12,634 nucleotides of DNA from Desulfuromonadaceae bacterium UBA6124 (GTDB lineage Bacteria; Desulfobacterota; Desulfuromonadia; Desulfuromonadales; Trichloromonadaceae): positions 1 through 12,634 of the forward strand of contig DIVU01000338.1 in NCBI GenBank assembly GCA_002423365.1, written 5' to 3'. Position numbers and translations under genes: made by a program. The notes beneath the pieces are model-generated. The model saw nothing but the letters and a program-made list of their open reading frames with translations, ran no database searches and was not told the origin of the DNA. Positions 1 through 7,600 of the stretch are shown here, piece by piece; within the stretch, counting starts at the first letter, position 1, and every line of letters starts with the position of its first letter.

Positions 1-2654
1 GTATAGCCGCTGGTGAAGAGAACACGGGTGTCGGGCTTGAGGCCGATGATCTCGCCATACGCAGCGACGCCGCTTTTCTTCGGCATCACCACATCGAGAA
101 TCACAAGATGTATTCTGTCCTGATGACGGAGAAATGAGTCCACCGAATCCTGCCCGTCCACGGCTTCGATTACCTCGTAGCCTGCATCCTCGAGCACCAG
201 GCGCACAAGCCGCCTGACCGGCGGATCGTCCTCGCAGACCAGGATGGTTTCGCCCCCCCCCTTGAAGATCTCCTCATCGCGGAATGTATTCACCTGGTGA
301 TGCCGGCCAAGGAGCGGCAGAAAAATGGTGAAGGTCGTGCCCTGTTCGGGTGTGCTCTCCAGCAGTATATGCCCCCCGTGCTGCTGGATGATGCCATGAA
401 CGATTGACAACCCCAGCCCCGTCCCCTTTCCCGGCGTCTTGGATGTGTAGAAAGGCTCGAAAACCCTTTGCAGGAACTCGGCGGGGATACCCTCCCCGGT
501 GTCGCCAAAGGAAACAACGGCGTAGTCGCCAGGTTTTCCCCTCCCATAGATGCTCATGAATTCATGGTCCAGTCGTCTGTGCTCCGTCCTGACGCAGATG
601 GTTCCGCCATCGGGCATGGCATCCCGCGCATTGGTCGCCAGGTTCATCAGCACCTGCTCGATCTGACCGCTGTCCGCATTGACGAACAGGGGCGCCTGGC
701 CCTGCTCGAGCACCAGTTCGATATCCTCGCCGATCAGCCGCCTCAGGAGTTTGCTCATATTTGTGAGGATCACCTGAACATTCACCGGCCTCTTTTCGAA
801 GGGCTGTTTCCGGCTGAACGTCAGCAGACTGCGGGTGAGCACGGCTGCCTTCTCACCTGCGGAGCAGACCATTTCGGCGAAATTGCGCAGTTCGGAATCC
901 GCGGGGAGCTTTTTCAGGATGATCTGGCTGCAGCCGATGATAGCGGTCAGGTGATTGTTGAAGTCGTGGGCCACCCCGCCGGTAAGTCGGCCGATATCCT
1001 CCATCTTCTGGGCGTGGTACAGCTGTTCCTGGAGCTTTGCGCGTTCTTCTTCAGACCGTTTGCGCTCGGTGATGTCCTCAAGAATGCAAGCAAAACGGTT
1101 TATCTCGGGCCGAAACGCCGTAACTTCAAAGTATCTGTCCAAATCCCGGGAATAGTTCTCGAAATGGACCGCTTCACCGGTCAGCGCTACTTTGCCATAG
1201 GTATCAATCCAGTGTTTCTCGATGCGCGGCATCACCTCCCGCACCGACTTCCCGATTATCTCGGCGCCCTGCATACCGGTCAAGCGCTCAAAGGCGGGAT
1301 TGACAGCCAGAAACCGGTAATCGACCGGACTGCCGCCCGCATCGCAAACGATCTCGTGGACCGCAAACCCATCCAGCATCTCACGGAACAGTGTCTGATA
1401 CTTCTCTTCCGTTCTCCTTCTCTCAAGCTCGCCGGCCGCGCGAGCGGCAAAAGTGGTAAGCAGCGAAAGCGCCTGGGGGGTTTCCTCCATGGATTTATCG
1501 TCGAGAACAGCCAGCAGGCCAAAGGTGTTCCCTGCGGCATCGCGCAAGGGCATACCCCAATAGCTCTCGGCTTCCATCAATGACAGCAGATGGTCACCGG
1601 GATAGAGATTCTGAATACCGCGGGGATAGAAACAGACACCCTTCGTGACAACATGTTCACAGGGCGTGCCTACGAGCAAGTAATTGAAGTTTTCCGCGAA
1701 GCCTCCATCCTGCCAGACGGCGATCGTGTGGGCCATGGCCGGATCTCCCCCGTCAATGGCGACCAGCAGCGCATAACGCTTCTTCAGGGAAACGGCCAAT
1801 TGGCGAACCAGAAAACGAAATATATCCTGTCCCGAGGTTAATCCGCTCTCGGCAAGAAGCCGCAGCATATCCTCCGAATGCTTTCGCTCGGTGATGTCCC
1901 GGGCGAAACCTTCAATGACCGGCTCGCCTGAGGCATCGGCCGGTTTGATCCTGGCATCCACAGTGAGGCAGATGATTTCCCCGTTCTTTTTCCTTGCCGG
2001 GAATTCAAAATTAGTAACCTCGACATGCTTCCGCAGAAGGGATAGAAATTCTTTCCTGCGGCGAGGGTCGACGTAGAGTTTGCCGGGCAGGTTGCTGAAG
2101 GTTTTCAGAACATCTTCCGCTGAAACGCAGCCGACAATTTTCATCATCTCACGGTTTCCATCGAGGATTTTGCCGTCCAGAGTGGTGCGGAAGATGCCTA
2201 TGGGCAAGCTTTCAAATAGTTCGCGGTACTTGGCCTCGCTTTTCTCCAGCGCTGCCTGGCTCGCTTTCAACCGGCGGTCCAAGGCATGACGATGAAGAGT
2301 CATCTCGACCGTAGCTACCAACTCCCGCTCGGAAACGGGCTTGATGAGATAGCCATAGGGCGAGGCAATCTTTGCCTTCTCAAGCAACGCATCCCGGGAA
2401 AACCCGGTCATAAAGACAATGGGGATTTCGGTCGCGCGGTAAATCCTCTCGGCTGCCGTTATACCGTCCATTGCCCCGGCCAACTCGATATCCATGAGCA
2501 CCAGATCAATGTTCCGTCCACCCGGGGAGGCGACCGCCTCCTCTCCTGAAGCCACGGGCCCAAGTACCGTGTAGCCCAGACCGGTAAGTATGTTTTCGAG
2601 GTAGGCGGCCAGAATGCCGTCGTCCTCTACAATGAGAATAGTTGCTTTACTCAT
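1..2654 (-). CDS. Soluble hybrid histidine kinase REC-PAS-GAF-PAS-HisKA-HATPase-REC (3' end outside window)
   Basis: An uninterrupted reading frame runs from the ATG at 2654 to the left edge, giving 884 codons with no stop; the C-terminus lies outside. It is a two-component kinase, probably cytoplasmic because I see no signal peptide or membrane segment. Approximate domains are: receiver 4-120 (acidic E10/D11/D12, phosphoacceptor D55 in LMDIE, GYLIKP); PAS 140-255 ending in DITERK; GAF-like 260-405; PAS 417-535, again ending in DITERK; HisKA with H563 in GGVAHDFNNH; HATPase with N671/N675, D718 in DTGEGIP and a GKGTGLGLS loop; and a second receiver from about 806 (CEDD, D854 in LDVVMP), which runs off the edge. 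The start is supported by AAGGA six bases upstream. It is transcribed divergently from the lipid kinase. A G9 run lies in the linker before the last receiver. The ligand and partner are unknown. Confidence 0.93.
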   Translation of the reverse strand, partial: MSKATILIVEDDGILAAYLENILTGLGYTVLGPVASGEEAVASPGGRNIDLVLMDIELAGAMDGITAAERIYRATEIPIVFMTGFSRDALLEKAKIASPYGYLIKPVSERELVATVEMTLHRHALDRRLKASQAALEKSEAKYRELFESLPIGIFRTTLDGKILDGNREMMKIVGCVSAEDVLKTFSNLPGKLYVDPRRRKEFLSLLRKHVEVTNFEFPARKKNGEIICLTVDARIKPADASGEPVIEGFARDITERKHSEDMLRLLAESGLTSGQDIFRFLVRQLAVSLKKRYALLVAIDGGDPAMAHTIAVWQDGGFAENFNYLLVGTPCEHVVTKGVCFYPRGIQNLYPGDHLLSLMEAESYWGMPLRDAAGNTFGLLAVLDDKSMEETPQALSLLTTFAARAAGELERRRTEEKYQTLFREMLDGFAVHEIVCDAGGSPVDYRFLAVNPAFERLTGMQGAEIIGKSVREVMPRIEKHWIDTYGKVALTGEAVHFENYSRDLDRYFEVTAFRPEINRFACILEDITERKRSEEERAKLQEQLYHAQKMEDIGRLTGGVAHDFNNHLTAIIGCSQIILKKLPADSELRNFAEMVCSAGEKAAVLTRSLLTFSRKQPFEKRPVNVQVILTNMSKLLRRLIGEDIELVLEQGQAPLFVNADSGQIEQVLMNLATNARDAMPDGGTICVRTEHRRLDHEFMSIYGRGKPGDYAVVSFGDTGEGIPAEFLQRVFEPFYTSKTPGKGTGLGLSIVHGIIQQHGGHILLESTPEQGTTFTIFLPLLGRHHQVNTFRDEEIFKGGGETILVCEDDPPVRRLVRLVLEDAGYEVIEAVDGQDSVDSFLRHQDRIHLVILDVVMPKKSGVAAYGEIIGLKPDTRVLFTSGY

Positions 2655-2805
2655 GGATATTCCTTCCGTTTCTGACCGAAATATTCAGGGCAAACCGCAT
2701 TCCATCAGCATAGGTAGTGGGGCAATCTTTTCCTTGCGAAAATCGATTGTTGCTTTTACTGTTACTGCCGTGACGCTCTCTTTCTCCCCATGAAAGGATT
2801 CCCCC
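2655..2805. promoter_or_regulatory. Divergent intergenic region between hybrid kinase and lipid kinase
   Basis: These 151 bp separate two genes that start in opposite directions, so both promoters should lie here. The region is visibly more AT-rich than its flanks. The kinase SD (AAGGA, minus strand, 2661-2665) and the lipid-kinase SD (AAAGGA, 2793-2798) sit at its two ends. On the minus strand a TATGCT hexamer resembles a -10 box but has no good -35 partner. No strong inverted repeat or operator was found. Two short boxes resembling parts of a GEMM-I riboswitch occur at 2686-2721 and are described in the findings. Confidence 0.6.
2734..2762 (+). promoter_or_regulatory. Weak sigma70-like promoter candidate for the lipid kinase
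   Basis: TTGCGA (2734-2739) and TACTGT (2757-2762) are separated by 17 bases. They match the -35 and -10 consensus at 4/6 and 3/6 positions. Transcription would begin near 2769 and leave a leader of about 37 bases before the start at 2806. The match is weak and rests only on spacing, hexamers and position. Confidence 0.25.
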
Positions 2806-3678
2806 ATGCCGCGCCGCTGCACTCTCATCATTAACCCCCTCTCCGGCGGATTCTCTCCCGCAAGGGTGCTCGAAGCAACGGTCAGCCTCGAAAGAAACGG
2901 CTTCCTCCCGACCATCCTGGAGGCCCGAGAACCCGACGTTGCAACCCGATGCGCCCGTCAGATCTGCCGTGAAGAGGAAAATCCCCTGATCATCGTCGGC
3001 GCGGGCGACGGTACGATAAACTGCGTCGTCAACGGGCTTTCGCCGGGTGTCGCCACCCTTGCCGTCATCCCTTTCGGCACATCCAATGTCTTGGCACGGG
3101 AAGTGGGCATAACCACCCTCTCCCGCGCCCTTGAAAAAATCTCCGCAGGAGTCTCCCGCGCGGTTTCCGTCGGCCTCATTGAAAAGGACGGAACGGAGCG
3201 CACCTTTCTCCTCATGGCGGGGGTCGGGTATGACGGCGCAGTGGTCAAGGGGGTACGCACCCATGAAAAGAGACTGTTGCGCAAAGGGGCATACCTCTTG
3301 TCTGCGCTCCGCCTGCTCCCGGCGTGGGATACCGGCCGTCTTGAAGTCACCGCGGGTTCGACCGTCGTCGACTGTCATACGGTCATCGTCTGCAACGCGG
3401 CAAAGTACGGTGGAGAGAGTATCATTGCGCCCGACGCGTCCCTGTTTGCGCCGGGATTGCGGATAGTCTGCCTTGTGGACGGAACCCGTGCGGCGTTCCT
3501 CAGGTTTGCCTGCCGCCTCCTGATGAAAAAAGGGGCGGCCGGACCCGGCGTTGTCACCTTTCCGGCGGAGGAGGTGGGAATCCGCGGCACGAAGCCGCTG
3601 CAGACGGACGGTGACTTCTACTGCCATGCACCGGTCAGGATTCGGAGCGTTCCGGATTTTTTCCGGCTTATCGTATAG
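2806..3678 (+). CDS. Diacylglycerol/lipid kinase family protein (YegS/DagK-like)
   Basis: This 290-residue protein has the length and layout of the bacterial diacylglycerol kinase catalytic family, which uses ATP to phosphorylate a lipid hydroxyl at the inner face of the membrane. The N-terminal LIINPLSGG strand-loop, the glycine-rich nucleotide loop GAGDGTIN (about residues 67-74) and the IPFGTSNVLAREVG motif (about 89-102) define the catalytic domain. The C-terminal beta-rich half ends in a TDGDFYCHAP element typical of YegS-like proteins. The loop reads AGDGT where GGDGT is usual. NVLAR in place of the classical NDLAR places it in the less-studied lipid-kinase subgroup rather than among proven DagB enzymes. 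AAAGGA seven bases before the ATG supports the start; an ATG at 2790 is out of frame. It stands alone on the plus strand. The substrate (diacylglycerol, sphingoid or other lipid) cannot be told from sequence. Confidence 0.88.
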   Translation: MPRRCTLIINPLSGGFSPARVLEATVSLERNGFLPTILEAREPDVATRCARQICREEENPLIIVGAGDGTINCVVNGLSPGVATLAVIPFGTSNVLAREVGITTLSRALEKISAGVSRAVSVGLIEKDGTERTFLLMAGVGYDGAVVKGVRTHEKRLLRKGAYLLSALRLLPAWDTGRLEVTAGSTVVDCHTVIVCNAAKYGGESIIAPDASLFAPGLRIVCLVDGTRAAFLRFACRLLMKKGAAGPGVVTFPAEEVGIRGTKPLQTDGDFYCHAPVRIRSVPDFFRLIV

Positions 3679-3721
3679 AAGCAGATCCACGTGTACAAAA
3701 ACCGATTGTCACGGCACGGCG
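3679..3721. other. Convergent gap without a clear terminator
   Basis: The 43 bases between the stops of the lipid kinase (plus) and the diguanylate cyclase (minus) would be expected to hold a bidirectional terminator. I see only the 6-bp palindrome CACGTG and an A5 run, with no stable stem followed by a T tract on either strand. Termination may be Rho-dependent or may lie inside the opposing gene. Confidence 0.5.
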
Positions 3722-4627
3722 CTACCCATCGGAGTGACAGACGCGGTTCCTTCCTTCCGCTTTCGCCCGATACAGCGCCAGATCCGCCGTGCGCAGCATC
3801 TCGTCGACGGTGGAGGTCCCGCTTCCCGTGACCGTTCCAATGCTGACGGTGACGGAGATAGGCCCCGCGCTTGTTTCGAGCGTGGTTTCGGCGACCCGGC
3901 TGCGCACCCTTTCGTACACGCATTCGAACGGTTCGTCTTTCCGCCCCGGCGCGATCACCAGGAATTCCTCTCCACCGTAGCGGCCGGTGATATCATACTC
4001 CCTGAGATTTCTCCGGACCGTCCGGACAAAACCGATCAGCACTTCATCCCCTACCTGATGGCCGTAGGTATCATTGATTTTTTTGAAGAAATCGATGTCC
4101 AGCATCCCGATACTCACCCTGCCGCCTTCACGTCGCGCCCGTGAGATCTCCCTTTCCAGGATTTTCAGGATGGCGCGACGATTGAAAATACCGGTCAGGG
4201 CGTCGTGCAGAGCCTGATGCTCCATGGCATCGCGGGCTTCCACCAAGGCGGTCTGCAGTTCCACCATTCTTCGACCGACCCGGATGCGCGCCATCAACTC
4301 GTCGTTATCATAGGGCTTGCAGATGTAATCGTTGGCGCCCGCGTCCAACCCCTGCACGATGTCGCTTTTTTCTCCCTTTCCGGTCAGCATGATCACATAG
4401 TGAGGGTTGGACGATTCCTTTTCCCTGATGAGGCGACACACCTCAATCCCGTCCATCTCCGGCATGTTCCAGTCGAGAAGGACCAGTCTCGGCGCATCAT
4501 CCCGCTGCAGGATATCCCACGCCGCGGCGCCGTCCCCGGCGACGACGGGGTCATAGCCCCATTTTTTCAGGATCGCGGTCAGGATACTTCGCGAGGTGCG
4601 GTCGTCTTCGGCAAGAAATATATTCAT
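3722..4627 (-). CDS. Response regulator diguanylate cyclase (REC-GGEEF)
   Basis: This 301-residue cytoplasmic response regulator should make c-di-GMP from two GTP when phosphorylated. Its receiver (residues 2-118) has the acidic triad E7/D8/D9, phosphoacceptor D52 in LLDWNMP, T82 and K104 in CKPYD. A short helical linker ending HDALTGIFNRR leads into the GGDEF domain (140-300). The active-site loop is GGEEF at 218-222, a common functional variant. The product-inhibition I-site RxxD is intact as R209-E-Y-D212, five residues before GGEEF. The architecture resembles WspR rather than PleD, with a single receiver. The start at 4627 is preferred over an ATG at 4648 because GGAGGT sits six bases upstream and the ATGA overlap with the upstream kinase stop implies translational coupling. 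It is the likely phosphorelay output of the kinase encoded at 4624-8460. Confidence 0.95.
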   Translation of the reverse strand: MNIFLAEDDRTSRSILTAILKKWGYDPVVAGDGAAAWDILQRDDAPRLVLLDWNMPEMDGIEVCRLIREKESSNPHYVIMLTGKGEKSDIVQGLDAGANDYICKPYDNDELMARIRVGRRMVELQTALVEARDAMEHQALHDALTGIFNRRAILKILEREISRARREGGRVSIGMLDIDFFKKINDTYGHQVGDEVLIGFVRTVRRNLREYDITGRYGGEEFLVIAPGRKDEPFECVYERVRSRVAETTLETSAGPISVTVSIGTVTGSGTSTVDEMLRTADLALYRAKAEGRNRVCHSDG

Positions 4628-7600
4628 GCAAGTACCTCCCGGATACATGCCCGCAGCAGTTCGTACCGGCGCTCCAGTTCCAGCAGGAGCGCCGGAAGTG
4701 CCCCACGATCGCCGGCCGCGCCGGCTTTCTCAATTGCAAAGGCGGCTTCGCTGAACGCCATGCCGCCGATATTGGCCGCGGCGCTCTTGATGGTGTGGCC
4801 GCGGATTCCGGCCTGCTCGGTGTTGGCGTTGTCTATCCGTTCTCTCAGGTCGGCCAGCTGCAGCGACATATCTTCCAGGAAACCGGACAGGATTTCGGCT
4901 GCCAGGGCCTCGTCGTCCATCAGCCGTGTCAGAAGGGCCTGACGGTCAAAGACGACGGCGGCCGGGTCGGGCGCCGCTTCTTCGCTCGCGACCTCGCCGG
5001 CCGGGGCCGCATCTTCGTCACTCGTCAGCCATTTTTGCAGGACAGCCGAAAGATCCGACGGGCTGATCGGTTTCGGGATGTAATCGTCCATGCCGTTTTC
5101 GAGGCAGCGTTCCCGGTCACCTTTCAGGGCATGGGCGGTCATGGCGATAATCGGGATTTTCGGATTCGGGACCTTCGTCTGACCCGAACGAATGGCCCGG
5201 GTTGCCTCGAAGCCGTCCATGACCGGCATCTGCACGTCCATGAGAACGATGTCGTAGGGGACCGTTTCCAAGGCCAGTATCACCTCCCGACCGTCCGCTA
5301 CCGCATCGGCGCGGTAGCCCATTTTTCCCAGCATTCCCAGGGCGACCTGCTGGTTGGTGACATTGTCGTCCGCCAGAAGGATTCGTACCCTGAGACGTTG
5401 AGCTTCACTGATGGTATGGCGGGTGACAAGAGGCGGGGGCTGCTCCGTGTCGTGATGGATAGCGTTTCCCAGCACCGTCGCAAGACAGTCATACATCTGT
5501 GACTGCTTCACCGGCTTGGTCAGGTAGGCGGAGAATCCCAGTTTTCTGTAGCGCCTCGCATCGCCGCGCCTGCCCAGCGAGGTCAGCATTATCATGAGAA
5601 TATCGCGCAGTTCCGGATCGGACTTGACGGCGGCGCCGAGGTGTTCACCGTCCATGTCGGGCATCTGTATGTCGGTAATCATGATGCGGAAGGGATCGCC
5701 TTCCCTCCGGGCCGCGCGCAGCATGTCCAGCGCGCTGATTGCATCCTCAGCCTCTTCATGACGCACACCCCATGATTCCAGCTGTTCCGACAGGACCTGC
5801 CGGTTGGTGGCGTTATCATCCACAATCAGGACCCTGGCGCCGCGGATATCGGCATGCCGCGACTCTTGCCGTCTGCCGTCAAGGGGCTGTTTCTCGAATT
5901 CGATGGTGAACCAGAAATTGGATCCCCGCTCCTCGATGCTTTCCACCCCGATTTCACCACCCATTAATTCCACGAGGCGTTTGGAGATGGCAAGCCCCAG
6001 TCCCGTGCCGCCGAATCTGCGGGTTGTCGAGGCATCCACCTGCTCGAATTCATTGAAAATAAGCTCGCGTTTGTCGGCAGGAATGCCTAGACCCGAATCC
6101 CGCACCTCGAACCGCAAGGTAAGGTGATCGTCGGTTTCCTTCAGTACAAACACCTCGATGACCACTTCTCCCTGAGAGGTGAATTTGATGGCATTGCCGC
6201 CCAGATTGATGAGGATCTGCCGCAGGCGGCCGGGATCACCCCTGAGAAATGTGTAGATTCCCGGTTCGATGCGGCAGACGAAATCGAGTTTCTTTTCATG
6301 GGCGCGCAGCGCCAGCAGCTCAACGGTGTCTTCGACGGTCACGCGCAGGTCGAAGTCGAGAATCTCCAGCTCAATCCGGTCTGCCTCGATCTTGGAGAAA
6401 TCGAGGATGTCATTAATGACTCTCAGAAGGGTTTCACCGCTTGAGCGAACCACTTCGGCATAGGTCCGCTGTTCCTTTGTCAGTTTCGTATCGAGCAAGA
6501 GCCCGCTCATGCCGATAATCCCGTTCATCGGGGTGCGGATCTCGTGGCTCATATTGGCCAGAAACTGGCTCTTGGCGGCATTGGCCTCCTCGGCCCGTCG
6601 GGTCTGGTCGGCGAGGTCGCGGTTGAGGGTGCGCAGGGCTTCCTCGGCCCGTTTGCGGTCGGTGATGTCGATCGAGGTGGCGAGCACCCGATCCTGATCA
6701 CCGATTTTGATTGGGCTGAGTTGGACCAGTTCCCAGAAGAGTTCGCCGTTGGCCTTGCGGTTAAGCCATTCGAAGCAATGCTCCCCCTCGTCCCGCACCT
6801 TGCGTAGCCAGGCCAGAGCGTCGGCGAAGGAGTAGGGAGGATCCAGCCAGAAATCGAAAGATTGCAACTCTTCCAGATGGTTGAGTCCGTACATGGCGAT
6901 CGCCGCCGGGTTGGCGTCGACGATCTTCCCTGTGTCCGGATCGTGGAGGATGAGTGAGACCATCGGCTCGTTGAAGAGACTCTTGAACTGTTCCTCGCTG
7001 GCGCGCAGGGCGGCCTCCATGGCTTTGCGCGAGCAGATGTCGGTGATGAAGCCGTGCCAGAGGATGCTGCCGTCGGGGAGTCTTTCCGGAGACGCGACCC
7101 CTTCCCGCCAGCCGATGGTGCCGTCAGGCCACAGCACCCGATGTTCGTTGCGCCAAACCTCCAGGGTTGCGGCGGAGCGTTGGATACTCTTTTTCACCTC
7201 GTCGAGATCTTCGGGGTGAATCACGGAAAAAATCGGCTCGGCGCTTTCCCGCAAGGGCTCCGGACTCAGGTCGTAGATTTCCTGAATTCGCTCACTGGCG
7301 TAGGGCAAGGTGACACGGCCGTCGGGATAGAGGCGGGATTGAAAAATCATCCCCGGCACCTGGGCCGAGAGCTTGCGCAGCAGGGCGTCGCCGGCCTCGG
7401 CGCGAGCTTTTTCCACCTGCAACCGGCGATTTTTGTGCATCACCAGCAAGGTCAGCTGCAAGACCAAGGCGCTCATGAAGATGGCGACCGTCGCCGGCAG
7501 CCGGTACTTTTGCCAGACATCCCCGGCGGTGAACTGAGGGGGAACGTCGAAGGGGGGCTCGCGCAGGGTTTCCAGCAGTTCCCGGACCGGTGTGTAGTTG

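Noticed and set aside
468..1583. Plus-strand open frame of 371 codons
   Set aside because: It lies entirely antisense to the left hybrid kinase, whose frame has full domain motifs throughout; the plus-strand translation shows no recognisable motif.
2718..2738. Sigma54-like promoter (GG ... TTGC) before the lipid kinase
   Set aside because: The GG and GC elements are 13 bases apart; the sigma54 consensus needs 10.
2647..3690. Minus-strand open frame of 347 codons over the lipid kinase
   Set aside because: It covers the antisense strand of a clear lipid kinase and also crosses the divergent promoter region and the start of the left kinase; it has no motif.
3688..3693. CACGTG palindrome in the convergent gap as a terminator or operator
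   Set aside because: Six bases with no loop and no following T tract; expected by chance.
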